The translations under genes were made by a program, and so were the position numbers. Below, piece after piece: positions 1-8,058 of a stretch of 64,000 nucleotides of DNA. The notes below the pieces were generated by a model that had not been told where the DNA came from, searched no databases, and saw only the letters and a program-made list of their open reading frames with translations. Origin of the DNA: Pseudomonas botevensis (lineage in GTDB: Bacteria > Pseudomonadota > Gammaproteobacteria > Pseudomonadales > Pseudomonadaceae); assembly GCF_019145475.1 (NCBI RefSeq), contig NZ_JAHTKI010000005.1, positions 186,001 through 250,000 on the forward strand, read 5' to 3'. Positions within the stretch are counted from its first letter, which is position 1. Every line of letters starts with the position of its first letter.

Positions 1-363
1 AATCGGCTGACCCACCACCTCGACTTTCAGGCCTGCCGCATCCGGCGCCAGGAACAGCCATTGCTCGCGACCCTTTTCGTCTTCCAGGCCGAGCAGGGCG
101 CCGATTTCGATTCCGCGCTGATCGTCATAGGCACGCAATGTCAGGTTCTGGCACAGCGTCAGCGACTGACGGATCTCCTCGACCCGCTTCGCCTGTCCGG
201 CCGCCAGGTATGCCGCTTCCAGCCCCAGCGTGTCGTACTTGTTTTCGGCGATGTTTTCTTCGTGGGTCGCGGTTTCGTAGGCGGTCAACGCGGCGCGCTC
301 GGCGATGTCGAGATCGATCCGCAGCTTGTCGAGAATCAGTTGGTGGACGCTGTGCTTGTTCAT
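1..363 (-). CDS. GreA/GreB-like protein, 3' part missing
   Basis: The first 121 codons are present, and the gene continues past the left edge. The start is ATG at 363, two bases beyond the stop of the upstream gene, with no clear ribosome site of its own, so translation is probably coupled. The visible part opens with a helical, charged stretch (LILDKLRIDLDIAERAAL, ATHEENIAENKYDTLGLEAAYL) followed by a beta-rich part. This is the coiled-coil plus C-terminal layout of GreA/GreB-family transcript-cleavage or RNA-polymerase-binding proteins. Whether it is a true elongation factor or a Gre-like paralogue cannot be told from this fragment. Confidence 0.6.
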   Translation of the reverse strand, partial: MNKHSVHQLILDKLRIDLDIAERAALTAYETATHEENIAENKYDTLGLEAAYLAAGQAKRVEEIRQSLTLCQNLTLRAYDDQRGIEIGALLGLEDEKGREQWLFLAPDAAGLKVEVVGQPI

Positions 364-365
364 GA

Positions 366-773
366 TCAATCGCAGAATTGCAGGACGTTGGCGCGGCTTT
401 TCTCGCTCGGCGCGGTCTGATCCTGTTGCAGCCAGAACTGGCATTTGGGGTTCGACAGGTTACGGGCGCTGTTGCGGGCCTGGTCGAGGCGAACCTGTTG
501 CTCGTTCTTGCGCAGGTTTTCTTCGTACTGCTGGAATTGCGGGCTCGGTGGCGGAATGTCCGGCGCCGTCTGAGCCGCCGGTGGCCTGGCGAGTTGCTGC
601 ACGGCCTGGGCGACGGGGGCCAGTTGTTCGTTGAACAGCAAGCGCGAGAGCAGCCAGCAGGTCAGCGCGATCGCCAGGAACCCCAGCCACATGCCCAGGG
701 CGATGCTGCCGGTCAAACGCAGCGCGCTAAGCTGAACAGGCAAGGGGCGACGCGGATTGGGACGGTAGGGCAT
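366..773 (-). CDS. small single-pass membrane protein, unknown function
   Basis: This codes for 135 residues. I chose ATG 773 because it follows an AGGAGG-type ribosome site; the frame is open for 10 more codons upstream. A basic N-terminus is followed by one membrane segment near residues 22-45 (ALGMWLGFLAIALTCWLLSRLL). After that come a proline-rich linker (IPPPSPQFQQ) and a charged helix with two cysteines near the C-terminus. It should sit in the inner membrane with its tail outside. It lies two bases before the Gre-like gene and is probably cotranscribed with it. I recognise no named family. Confidence 0.7.
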   Translation of the reverse strand: MPYRPNPRRPLPVQLSALRLTGSIALGMWLGFLAIALTCWLLSRLLFNEQLAPVAQAVQQLARPPAAQTAPDIPPPSPQFQQYEENLRKNEQQVRLDQARNSARNLSNPKCQFWLQQDQTAPSEKSRANVLQFCD

Positions 774-897
774 GACTGCCTCCTGGCGGGTGATTGCGGG
801 CAAGTGGCGATTGTCGCACGAAGATTAATCGTCGTCGGCTCTTCTGTACGCAGAGATTTATGCGGACAATCGACGCTTTTGTCACCGGGAGTCTTGA

Positions 898-2040
898 ATG
901 CCGCCACTGAAAACCCGCTGGGACATTTTTTGCACCGTGGTCGACAACTATGGCGACATCGGTGTGACCTGGCGCCTGGCCCGGCAACTGGTGGCCGAAC
1001 ACGGTTTGGCGGTGCGGCTGTGGGTCGACGACCTGCGTGCGTTCGAGCGGATCTGCCCGGCGATCGACGTTGAGCTGGAGCAGCAACGTCAGGAAGGCGT
1101 CGAGGTGCGACATTGGTCCGCCGAGTGGTCGCCGACCGAAGCCGCCGATGTGGTGATCGCCGCATTCGCCTGTCAGTTGCCGGGCGCCTACATGGACGCC
1201 ATGGCCGAGCGGGAAAAACCGCCGTTATGGATGAATCTCGACTATCTCAGCGCCGAAGACTGGGTGGTCGGTTGCCATGGCCTGCCGTCGGTGAAATACA
1301 AAACCGTGCAGAAGTTCTTTTTCTTCCCGGGGTTTCAGCCCGGTACGGGTGGACTGTTGCGTGAAAGCGGTTTGCTTGAGCGTCGTGAGCAATTTCAGCG
1401 GGATCCCGATGCGCAGCGAAAATTCCTGCACGATCTGGGCATTGAGCCGACGCCCGGCGCGCAACTGATTTCACTGTTCGCCTACGAGAACGCCGGGTTG
1501 GCCAGCTGGCTGGATGTGCTCGCCGCCGACGCGACGCCGACTCACCTGCTGGTGCCGGAAGGGCGGATTCTGGGCGACGTCGCGCGTTGGCTCGGGGTCG
1601 AGTCCCTGACGACCGGCGCGCTGCATGTGCGCCAGTCGCTGACCGTGCAAGTGTTGCCGTTCGTCCGACAGGATCAATATGACCAGCTGCTCTGGTGCTG
1701 CGATTTCAACGCCGTGCGTGGCGAGGATTCGTTCGTTCGGGCGCAATGGGCGGGGCGGCCGATGCTCTGGCACATCTATCAGCAGGACGAAGACATTCAC
1801 CTGGACAAGCTCGACGCGTTCCTCGCGCTCTACACAAAAGCGCTTTCACCGGCCGCCGCCGAGGCGATGAACGGTCTCTGGCGGGCCTGGAGCGCCGGAC
1901 AACCTATCGGCGCGCTCTGGCTCGCGGCCCGTGAACATTGGCCGGAACTGCAAAAAAACGCTGAACAATGGTGTCTGGAACAGGCCTTGCAAGCTGATCT
2001 TGCCAAGGCGCTGGTACAGTTTTACCGAAATTGGCTATGA
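898..2040 (+). CDS. earP: EF-P arginine rhamnosyltransferase EarP
   Basis: The 380-residue protein is of normal length for the EarP (DUF2331) family of inverting GT-B glycosyltransferases. EarP transfers rhamnose from dTDP-rhamnose to Arg32 of elongation factor P in the cytoplasm. The N-terminal DIFCTVVDNYGDIGVTWRLARQL contains the conserved Asp-rich substrate-binding region. The C-terminal half holds the nucleotide-sugar site, including the stretch NAVRGEDSFVRAQWAGRP. Its substrate gene efp begins 48 bp downstream on the same strand and encodes the required Arg32. The start follows a GGGAG-like site. Confidence 0.95.
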   Translation: MPPLKTRWDIFCTVVDNYGDIGVTWRLARQLVAEHGLAVRLWVDDLRAFERICPAIDVELEQQRQEGVEVRHWSAEWSPTEAADVVIAAFACQLPGAYMDAMAEREKPPLWMNLDYLSAEDWVVGCHGLPSVKYKTVQKFFFFPGFQPGTGGLLRESGLLERREQFQRDPDAQRKFLHDLGIEPTPGAQLISLFAYENAGLASWLDVLAADATPTHLLVPEGRILGDVARWLGVESLTTGALHVRQSLTVQVLPFVRQDQYDQLLWCCDFNAVRGEDSFVRAQWAGRPMLWHIYQQDEDIHLDKLDAFLALYTKALSPAAAEAMNGLWRAWSAGQPIGALWLAAREHWPELQKNAEQWCLEQALQADLAKALVQFYRNWL

Positions 2041-2088
2041 TACGCGGCCTAGATTTTTGTACATCCCATCCAAATTCGGATATTCGCA

Positions 2089-2658
2089 ATGAAAACTGGT
2101 AAAGAACTCAAACCCGGTACCGTGATCCGTATCGACAACGATCCTTGGCTGGTTCAGAAAGCTGAATTCACCAAGTCGGGCCGTAACAGCGCGATCATGA
2201 AGACCAAGCTGAAAAACCTGCTGACCGGTTACAAGACCGAAACCGTTTACGGTGCGGACGACAAACTGGACGACGTGATCCTGGATCGTAAAGAAGCCAC
2301 CCTGTCTTTCATCAGCGGTGACTCCTACACGTTCATGGACACCACCGACTACACCATGTACGAGCTGAACGCTGAAGACATCGAAGCCGTTCTGCCATTC
2401 GTGGAAGAAGGCATGACCGACGTTTGCGAAGCCGTGTTCTTCGAAGAGCGTCTGGTTTCCGTAGAACTGCCGACCACCATCGTGCGTCAGGTTGACTACA
2501 CCGAAGGTTCCGCTCGCGGTGACACTTCCGGCAAGGTGATGAAGCCTGCCAAACTGAAGAACGGTACCGAGCTGTCGGTGGCTGACTTCATCGAAATCGG
2601 CGACATGATCGAGATCGATACCCGCGAAGGCGGTTCCTACAAAGGCCGTGCCAAATAA
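2089..2658 (+). CDS. efp: Translation elongation factor P
   Basis: This is a full-length EF-P of 189 residues. It binds ribosomes stalled on consecutive prolines and promotes peptide bond formation. Residue 32, at the tip of domain I (KSGRNSA), is arginine rather than the lysine used in E. coli. That marks it as the rhamnosylated subtype and matches the earP gene just upstream. The C-terminus ([16 protein letters not shown]) is typical of domain III. A TATGAT sequence at 2034-2039, inside the end of earP, could be a -10 box for efp alone. A strong terminator follows. Confidence 0.98.
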   Translation: MKTGKELKPGTVIRIDNDPWLVQKAEFTKSGRNSAIMKTKLKNLLTGYKTETVYGADDKLDDVILDRKEATLSFISGDSYTFMDTTDYTMYELNAEDIEAVLPFVEEGMTDVCEAVFFEERLVSVELPTTIVRQVDYTEGSARGDTSGKVMKPAKLKNGTELSVADFIEIGDMIEIDTREGGSYKGRAK

Positions 2659-2679
2659 GCACTGCTTTTTGCGGAAAGA

Positions 2680-2708
2680 AAAAGCCCGACCATTGAGTCG
2701 GGCTTTTT
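2680..2708 (+). terminator. Intrinsic terminator after efp
   Basis: AAAGCCCGAC and GTCGGGCTTTTTT form a GC-rich stem with a 6-base loop and a T tract, 22 bp after the efp stop. The flanking A and T tracts suggest it could also work on the opposite strand, against the convergent esterase gene. Confidence 0.93.
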
Positions 2709-2742
2709 TATGCCTGAAAGAATTGCGGCGCGCTTTTGACCC

Positions 2743-3756
2743 TTACTTCTTCAGGTGTTGCTTGAGCTCTTCCGACGCCTGCAACATCGCCGACCGCACC
2801 GCCGGCACCTGGCTGACCACGTTGAGCAAACCGTAGTCGTGGATCATGCCGTTGTAGCGCACCGCCGTGACCGGCACACCGGCCTCGTCGAGTTTGCGGG
2901 CGTAGGCTTCGCCTTCGTCACGCAGCACGTCGGCACTGGCGGTTTGTACCAGCGCTGGCGGCAAGCCTTGCAACTGCGCGGTGGTGGCCCGCAGCGGCGA
3001 GGCGTAGATCTCGTTACGCTGCCCGGCATCGGTGGTGTAGCTGTCCCAGAACCACTTCATCATGTTGCGGGTGAGGAAGTGCCCCTCGGCGTACTGGTTG
3101 TAGGAACCGGTATCGAAGTTCGCATCGGTCACCGGCCACAGCAGCACCTGGAAGCGGATGGCCGGGGTGCCTTTGTCTTTCGCCATCAGGGCAACCACTG
3201 CCGCCATGTTGCCGCCGACGCTGTTGCCGGCCACGGCCAGGCGTTTGCCATCGACGTTGATCTCTTTACCGTGTTCCGCCACCCAGCGAGTCGCGGCGTA
3301 GGCCTGGTTGATCGCCACCGGGTAATGCGCTTCCGGTGACGGCGTGTAGTTGACGAACACGGCCGCCGCGCCGGAACCGACCACCAGATCCCGCACCAGT
3401 CGTTCGTGGGTCGGGAAATCCCCCAGCACCCAGCCACCGCCGTGGAAGAACATGAACACCGGCAGCTCACCCTTGACTCCGGCCGGCCGGACGATGGTCA
3501 GGCTCAACGGTTGGCCATCGACCTGGATGGTCTTCTCGCTGACGTCCGCCTTGGGCAGTGTCAGTTTGACTCCGGACTGCGCACCCGCCAGCACGGCGCG
3601 GGCGTCTTTGGGTGTCAGTTGCTCCAGCGGTTTTCCGGTGCCGGCGTTCAAGGCATCGAGGAACGCCTGGGTGTTGTGTTCAACGTCACCGGCAAATGCG
3701 CTGTGAACGGACAGGGCGAGAAGAGTACCGGTCAAGACTTTGCTGAAAGTGTTCAT
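2743..3756 (-). CDS. Secreted alpha/beta hydrolase (HSL-type esterase)
   Basis: The product is 337 residues. It has an N-terminal signal peptide (TFSKVLTGTLLALSVHSAFA), so it is probably periplasmic or exported. The HGGGW oxyanion motif near residue 106, the nucleophile elbow GNSVGGN, a later Asp in SADVLRDEGEAY and a His in MIHDYG make a complete hormone-sensitive-lipase-family triad. Such enzymes hydrolyse short acyl esters. ATG 3756 is preferred over ATG 3762 because AGGA lies 7 bases before it but only 2 bases before the other. It is transcribed away from ohr by 28 bp and could lie in the ohr transcript. The substrate is unknown. Confidence 0.88.
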   Translation of the reverse strand: MNTFSKVLTGTLLALSVHSAFAGDVEHNTQAFLDALNAGTGKPLEQLTPKDARAVLAGAQSGVKLTLPKADVSEKTIQVDGQPLSLTIVRPAGVKGELPVFMFFHGGGWVLGDFPTHERLVRDLVVGSGAAAVFVNYTPSPEAHYPVAINQAYAATRWVAEHGKEINVDGKRLAVAGNSVGGNMAAVVALMAKDKGTPAIRFQVLLWPVTDANFDTGSYNQYAEGHFLTRNMMKWFWDSYTTDAGQRNEIYASPLRATTAQLQGLPPALVQTASADVLRDEGEAYARKLDEAGVPVTAVRYNGMIHDYGLLNVVSQVPAVRSAMLQASEELKQHLKK

Positions 3757-3790
3757 GTTCATTTCCTGTTCGGGCCTGGGGCGTCAGTGG

Positions 3791-4210
3791 TCAGACGGTA
3801 ACGTGCAGACGTACATCGACGTTGCCACGGGTGGCGTTGGAGTACGGGCAGACCTGGTGGGCTGCGTCGACCAGGCTTTGCGCGTCGGCTTGTTCCAGGC
3901 CTGGCAGGCTGATGTGCAGGTCGATGTCCAGACCGAAACCGCCAGGGATCTGGCCGATGCCGACGTGAGCGGTGATCGAGGCGTTGTCCGGGATTTTGCG
4001 TTTGGTCTGGCTGGCGACGAATTTCAGTGCGCCGATGAAGCAGGCCGAGTAGCCGGCGGCGAACAGTTGCTCAGGGTTGGTGGCCGCGCCGCCTGCGCCG
4101 CCGAGTTCTTTCGGGGTCGCCAGTTTGACGTCGAGGATGTTGTCGCTGGAGATCGCACGACCGTCACGGCCGCCGGTGGAGGTTGCGATTGCGGTGTAGA
4201 GAGTTTGCAT
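3791..4210 (-). CDS. ohr: Organic hydroperoxide reductase Ohr
   Basis: The 139-residue OsmC/Ohr-family thiol peroxidase reduces fatty-acid and alkyl hydroperoxides in the cytoplasm, with lipoylated proteins as reductant. All catalytic residues are present: Cys57 (YSACF), Cys121 (QVCPYSNATRGN), Arg15 and Glu47. The regulator gene ohrR lies upstream on the same strand, separated by a 262-bp region that holds the candidate operators. This gene is therefore expected to be induced by organic peroxides through OhrR oxidation. Confidence 0.97.
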   Translation of the reverse strand: MQTLYTAIATSTGGRDGRAISSDNILDVKLATPKELGGAGGAATNPEQLFAAGYSACFIGALKFVASQTKRKIPDNASITAHVGIGQIPGGFGLDIDLHISLPGLEQADAQSLVDAAHQVCPYSNATRGNVDVRLHVTV

Positions 4211-4273
4211 GGTGTGAGCCTCATCGAGTGTGATTATTGCGCTAATTGTTTGCGCGTTAACTAAGTACGAGGT

Positions 4274-4303
4274 GAATGTATCGCTCTAATATTTAGTGCG
4301 CAA
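4274..4303. promoter_or_regulatory. Candidate OhrR operator in front of ohr
   Basis: This 30-bp element agrees at 24 of 30 positions with one in front of ohrR (4965-4994). Its core, CGCTCTAATATTTAGTGCG at 4282-4300, is a near-perfect palindrome. A second AT-rich, GCGCAA-containing stretch lies closer to the gene at about 4239-4263. The sharing of one element by the target and regulator promoters is what a self-regulating MarR repressor would need. OhrR binding itself is inferred. Confidence 0.6.
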
Positions 4304-4438
4304 GATAAATTTTCAAAAAAATCCGATTCAGGGCTGGAGGAGGGGTGCCGGACGGGTCGGAAGTTTTGATCTAAAAAGGTTTTCGGGGAGAAACGGGGGG
4401 GCGAAAAAATTCGCAGGGGAGCGCGGGAGCGAGGGCTT

Positions 4439-4462
4439 TGTGGGAGCAGGCTTGCTCCCACA
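4439..4462. repeat. REP-type palindrome downstream of ohrR
   Basis: TGTGGGAGCAGG and CTTGCTCCCACA form an imperfect palindrome of the GTGGGAGC repetitive extragenic family seen throughout the P. fluorescens group. It lies 10 bp past the ohrR stop and may also protect or end the ohrR transcript. Confidence 0.75.
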
Positions 4463-4472
4463 GGTGCAGGTC

Positions 4473-4937
4473 TTAGATCAGGCTGTCCTGCAAATGGCTG
4501 CGCAGGGCCTGCAACTCGGCTTGCAGATTCTGCAGACGCTCGAGGCTGAAGCCGCTGGCGCCGAGGATGCATTGCGGGATGGTTTCGGCTTTCTGGCGAA
4601 GGGCGCGTCCCTGTTCGGTCAGTTCGACAATCACCACGCGCTCATCTTCGCGGCTGCGGGTGCGGCTGAGCACACCTTCCGCTTCCAGACGCTTGAGCAG
4701 CGGCGTCAGTGAACCCGGATCCGTCAGCAGGCGCGTGCTGATTTCTCCGACGGTCAAACCATCCTTCTCCCACAGCACCATCATCGCCAGGTATTGCGGG
4801 TACGTCAGGCCCAGCGCTTGCAGCAGCGGCTTGTAGACCTTGGTCATCATCAGCGAGGTGGAGTGCAGGGCGAAGCAGGCCTGGTTGTCGAGCAGCAGGT
4901 CTTCGCAGAGGTCGGGGGTGTTGCGGTCGGTGGTCAT
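4473..4937 (-). CDS. ohrR: MarR-family organic peroxide sensor OhrR
   Basis: This 154-residue winged-helix repressor has a reactive cysteine at position 21 (NQACFALHS) and a second at 123 (PQCILG). That is the two-cysteine arrangement of Xanthomonas-type OhrR, where organic peroxides form an intersubunit disulfide that releases DNA. The recognition helix lies around [16 protein letters not shown], and the wing contains the conserved RSREDERVV. It faces the same way as ohr. Its own promoter carries the same candidate operator, which implies autoregulation. OspR at 19962-20423 is a paralogue with matching cysteine positions. Confidence 0.95.
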   Translation of the reverse strand: MTTDRNTPDLCEDLLLDNQACFALHSTSLMMTKVYKPLLQALGLTYPQYLAMMVLWEKDGLTVGEISTRLLTDPGSLTPLLKRLEAEGVLSRTRSREDERVVIVELTEQGRALRQKAETIPQCILGASGFSLERLQNLQAELQALRSHLQDSLI

Positions 4938-4964
4938 GTCAGTGCCTTGAACGGTGATGCTGAT

Positions 4965-4994
4965 GAATCTAGCGCTCGAATCTTTAATGCGCCA
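4965..4994. promoter_or_regulatory. Candidate OhrR operator in front of ohrR
   Basis: This copy of the 30-bp element has the core CGCTCGAATCTTTAATGCG at 4973-4991, 28 bp upstream of the ohrR start. Its palindrome is weaker than the ohr copy, but CGC, AA, TT and GCG are all kept at the same spacing. Confidence 0.55.
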
Positions 4995-5020
4995 GACAAT
5001 TGTGGCCCACGTCGAGTCGG

Positions 5021-5977
5021 CTAGTGCCGGCCCAGATCCCGTTGTAGCGCCAGATCCCAGGGCGGCACCGGGCTGAAACGGGTCTTGAGGTATTCCAGCA
5101 GCAGGCGGCTGCGCGAGCTGGCCTGTTGTTCCAGGCGCAGGGCATAGATGCCGGTGGTTTCCGGTTTCGGCAGACCGTTGTCACAGAACAGCGGCAGCAA
5201 TTCCCCGCGCAGCAGGTACTCGCTCGCCAGCCAGGTCGGCAGGTGGGCGATCCCCAACCCGGCCAGTGCGCCGAACACCAGGGCCTCGGCGTTGTTGGCG
5301 CTCATGCGGATCCGCGCCGGACGGTGCAACTGCATCTGCCCGTCCTGCTCGAAACGCCAGGCGAAGGGCGGGGCCAGGCCCTCCCAGTCGAGGCCGTCAT
5401 GTTCACCGAGTTGCGCAGGATCGCTGGGAGCGCCGCGCCGCTTGAGATAGTCGGGGCTGGCGCAGGCAATTCGCACCATGCTCGCCAATGGCGTGGCGAC
5501 CAGCCGGGTATCCGCCAGTTGCCCGGCACGCAGGACCAGATCGACCTTGCCCAGGTTCGAGCCGCCCATGTCGACGAAGCTGTCGATCAGATGCAACTGC
5601 ACATCCAGGCCTGGATACAGCACCAGAAAGTCAGCAATCACCGGTGCCAGGTGTCGCCGACCGAACGCGGCAGGGGCGTCGACCCGGATCAAGCCTTCCG
5701 GCGCACTGCTCAGGGACACCGCTTCGGCGCGGGCCAGACGAAGCTCGGCGACGATCCGCCGCGCCCGTTCGGCGAAGGCCAGGCCGGCCGGGGTGGCACG
5801 CACGGCGTGGGTGCTACGGATGAACAACTGGCTGCCGACGGCGTTCTCAAGACTGTCGATCCGTCGAGCCACGGCCGACGGCGTCAGTGGATGGCGCCGC
5901 GACGCCGCCGAAAAGCTGCCGCTTTCCAGCACGTCGAGGAACAGGCCCAGTTGGTCGGTCAATTGGTTCGGATTCAT
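5021..5977 (-). CDS. LysR-family transcriptional regulator
   Basis: The 318-residue protein has an N-terminal winged helix (FLDVLESGSFSAASRRHPLTPSAVARRIDSLENAVG) and a periplasmic-binding-like effector domain. It is divergent from the TSUP transporter at 6089, with 111 bp between them. By the usual LysR arrangement the transporter is its most likely target. The effector is unknown. No helper motif identifies a specific subfamily. Confidence 0.9.
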   Translation of the reverse strand: MNPNQLTDQLGLFLDVLESGSFSAASRRHPLTPSAVARRIDSLENAVGSQLFIRSTHAVRATPAGLAFAERARRIVAELRLARAEAVSLSSAPEGLIRVDAPAAFGRRHLAPVIADFLVLYPGLDVQLHLIDSFVDMGGSNLGKVDLVLRAGQLADTRLVATPLASMVRIACASPDYLKRRGAPSDPAQLGEHDGLDWEGLAPPFAWRFEQDGQMQLHRPARIRMSANNAEALVFGALAGLGIAHLPTWLASEYLLRGELLPLFCDNGLPKPETTGIYALRLEQQASSRSRLLLEYLKTRFSPVPPWDLALQRDLGRH

Positions 5978-6088
5978 GGATCAATCAACGCTTATGCGAA
6001 TTTGGCAAAGCCATTGTGCGTTGCTGTGCGTTTCCGTGCCAGCGTCGACTGCGTAGGATGAATCGCCTGACGTAAGAGGAATTCGCTA

Positions 6089-6838
6089 GTGATGGAGTTT
6101 TTGCTGTACCTGTTGTTCGGCGCCGCCCTGGGCACACTCGGCGGAATATTCGGCATCGGTGGCGGTTTGATCGCCATTCCGCTGCTGGGCGTGTGGTTCG
6201 GGCTGGACCAGCAGATCGCCCAAGGCACGGCGCTGGTGATGGTGGTGCCCAACGTGATGCTGGCGCTGTGGCGCTATCACCAGCGCAATCGCATTGAGTT
6301 GCGTCATGCGCTGCCGCTGGCGGTCATGGGGTTCTGCTTTGCCTGGATCGGTTCGATCTGGGCGGTGGGCATCGACGCGCAAACCATGCGCATCGGCTTT
6401 GTCGCCTTTCTCGTGGCGCTGTCGGCCTACAACCTGCTGCGCATGTTCGGCGCGCGGCCGGCGGCGACGTCCGAGATGCGTTATTCGTGGCCGTGGCTGG
6501 GTGTGCTCGGCGCGGCGTCCGGAACCATGGGCGGATTGTTCGGCGTGGGCGGGGCGGTGGTGGCAACGCCGGTGCTGACCAGCCTGTTCGGTACTACCCA
6601 GGTGGTTGCCCAGGGCTTGTCGCTGGCGCTGGCACTGCCGAGCACCGGTGTCACCCTGGTGACTTACGCGGTGCATCATGAAGTGGACTGGATGATCGGC
6701 TTGCCGCTGGCCATCGGCGGCCTGGCGAGCATCAGTTGGGGCGTGAAAGTCGCCCACGCGATGCCGGAAAAACTCCTGCGCGGGCTGTTCTGCGGCTTTC
6801 TGGTGCTGTGTGCGGTGATGCTCGCCTTTAAAGTTTGA
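6089..6838 (+). CDS. TSUP (TauE/SafE) family transporter
   Basis: This 249-residue protein has about eight membrane segments and two copies of the family's glycine-rich repeat (GTLGGIFGIGGG near residue 15, GTMGGLFGVGGA near residue 150). Such proteins are thought to export sulfite or organosulfonates across the inner membrane. GTG 6089 and ATG 6092 are adjacent possible starts; AGAGGA at 6075-6080 is better spaced for the GTG. Its last 11 bp overlap the convergent LysR gene. Substrate and direction of transport are unproven. Confidence 0.88.
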   Translation: MMEFLLYLLFGAALGTLGGIFGIGGGLIAIPLLGVWFGLDQQIAQGTALVMVVPNVMLALWRYHQRNRIELRHALPLAVMGFCFAWIGSIWAVGIDAQTMRIGFVAFLVALSAYNLLRMFGARPAATSEMRYSWPWLGVLGAASGTMGGLFGVGGAVVATPVLTSLFGTTQVVAQGLSLALALPSTGVTLVTYAVHHEVDWMIGLPLAIGGLASISWGVKVAHAMPEKLLRGLFCGFLVLCAVMLAFKV

Positions 6839-7718
6839 AGCCTTCGACGATGTGCTCGGCCAGGCATTCGGTGATCGGCGACGGATTGTTCAGGTTGCGG
6901 ATCAGCATGATGCTGGCCTCCGGCAACAGCGGCAGATCCTCGTTGGCGCCGAGAATGCGCATGTCCGGGGTGATCAGGCTTTCCAGTTGCGCGGTGATCG
7001 CCAGACCCGCGCTCACCACCGCCATCAGCGCCGACAGGCTGCTGCTGTTGTAGGCGATGCGGTATTCGCGGCCCATGGCGTCCAGCGCATTGCAGGCCCA
7101 CAAGCGGCAGAAACAATCACTGTTGAACATCGCCAGCGGCAATGGCGTCTGCTCGTGGGCGCTGAAGTTCTGCGCCTCGGCCCAGACGAAGCGCTCCTTG
7201 CGCAGCAACTGTCCGATTTCGTTGCCTGGCTCGCGGGTGACGATCGACAAGTCCAGATCGGTGCGCTGCAAGAGCTGCCTGGTCGATTCGCAATGCACTT
7301 CGATCTGGATCAGCGGATAAAACTGGGCGAAGCGCGACAGGATCCCCGGCAGGAAGCGCATCACGTAATCGTCCGGCGTACCGATGCGCACGGTGCCGAC
7401 CATGTGCGGCTCGCGCAGGGTGTTGAACACTTCGCTGTGCAACTTGAGGATGCGCCGGGCATAGCCCAGCAGTACCTGGCCTTCTGCGGTGAGGCGTACC
7501 TGACGCCCGTCCCGCTCAAACAACTGACGCTGCAACACGTCCTCTTCCAGACGCTTCATTTGCATGCTCACCGCCGATTGGGTGCGGTTGACCATTTCGC
7601 CGGCGCGGGTGAATCCGCCCTGGTCGGCAATCGCGACGAAGGTACGCAGGACATCGGTATCGATACTGGGGTAGGCCGACAAATCATCAATCTCCGAGAT
7701 GCATGCCATCAGAAACAT
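6828..7718 (-). CDS. LysR-family transcriptional regulator
   Basis: This codes for 296 residues: an N-terminal winged helix (DVLRTFVAIADQGGFTRAGEMVNRTQSAVSMQMKRLEE) and an effector-binding domain. The frame stays open far upstream, but the natural start is ATG 7718 or ATG 7709; neither has a strong ribosome site. It is divergent from the DUF1127 gene at 7779 by 60 bp, so the two promoters overlap. Its 3' end overlaps the TSUP gene by 11 bp. The DUF1127 gene is a plausible target. Confidence 0.88.
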   Translation of the reverse strand: MFLMACISEIDDLSAYPSIDTDVLRTFVAIADQGGFTRAGEMVNRTQSAVSMQMKRLEEDVLQRQLFERDGRQVRLTAEGQVLLGYARRILKLHSEVFNTLREPHMVGTVRIGTPDDYVMRFLPGILSRFAQFYPLIQIEVHCESTRQLLQRTDLDLSIVTREPGNEIGQLLRKERFVWAEAQNFSAHEQTPLPLAMFNSDCFCRLWACNALDAMGREYRIAYNSSSLSALMAVVSAGLAITAQLESLITPDMRILGANEDLPLLPEASIMLIRNLNNPSPITECLAEHIVEGFKL

Positions 7719-7778
7719 TCGTTGGATTGATCTTAGCGCTGGCGAGAGACTTGAGCCATCCACAAAGGAGGCAACACG

Positions 7779-7994
7779 ATGAAAGGTCAAAGAGAGTATG
7801 TAAGCGACGAAAAAATTTCCGGCCATCTCGTTTCCGATCTGCTGCACAAGTTTAGCCGCTGGTACGAACTTCACCGCGAGCGCGAGTTGCTCTCCAGTCT
7901 GAGCGACGAAGCGTTGAAGGACATCGGCGTCAGCCGGGCCGATGTCGAACATGAAGTGGTGCGGCCGTTCTGGGACGATCCGATGCATAAATGA
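7779..7994 (+). CDS. DUF1127 small protein
   Basis: This codes for 71 residues behind a strong AAAGGAGG ribosome site. The C-terminal half (ERELLSSLSDEALKDIGVSRADVEHEV) is the DUF1127 (YjiS-like) helical motif. These small arginine-rich proteins are linked in other proteobacteria to RNA turnover and to stress or phosphate responses, but the role here is unknown. The gene is divergent from a LysR regulator. Confidence 0.9.
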   Translation: MKGQREYVSDEKISGHLVSDLLHKFSRWYELHRERELLSSLSDEALKDIGVSRADVEHEVVRPFWDDPMHK

Positions 7995-8058
7995 TGAGGG
8001 CCGCGCTACACAAACCCACTTCAGGTGAGGTAGGTTGCGAGCAGACATGGAGGTACAC

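Noticed and set aside
378..1073. 231-codon open frame on the plus strand
   Set aside because: It lies antisense to the small membrane protein gene and overlaps earP; the residue pattern is that of a GC-rich shadow frame.
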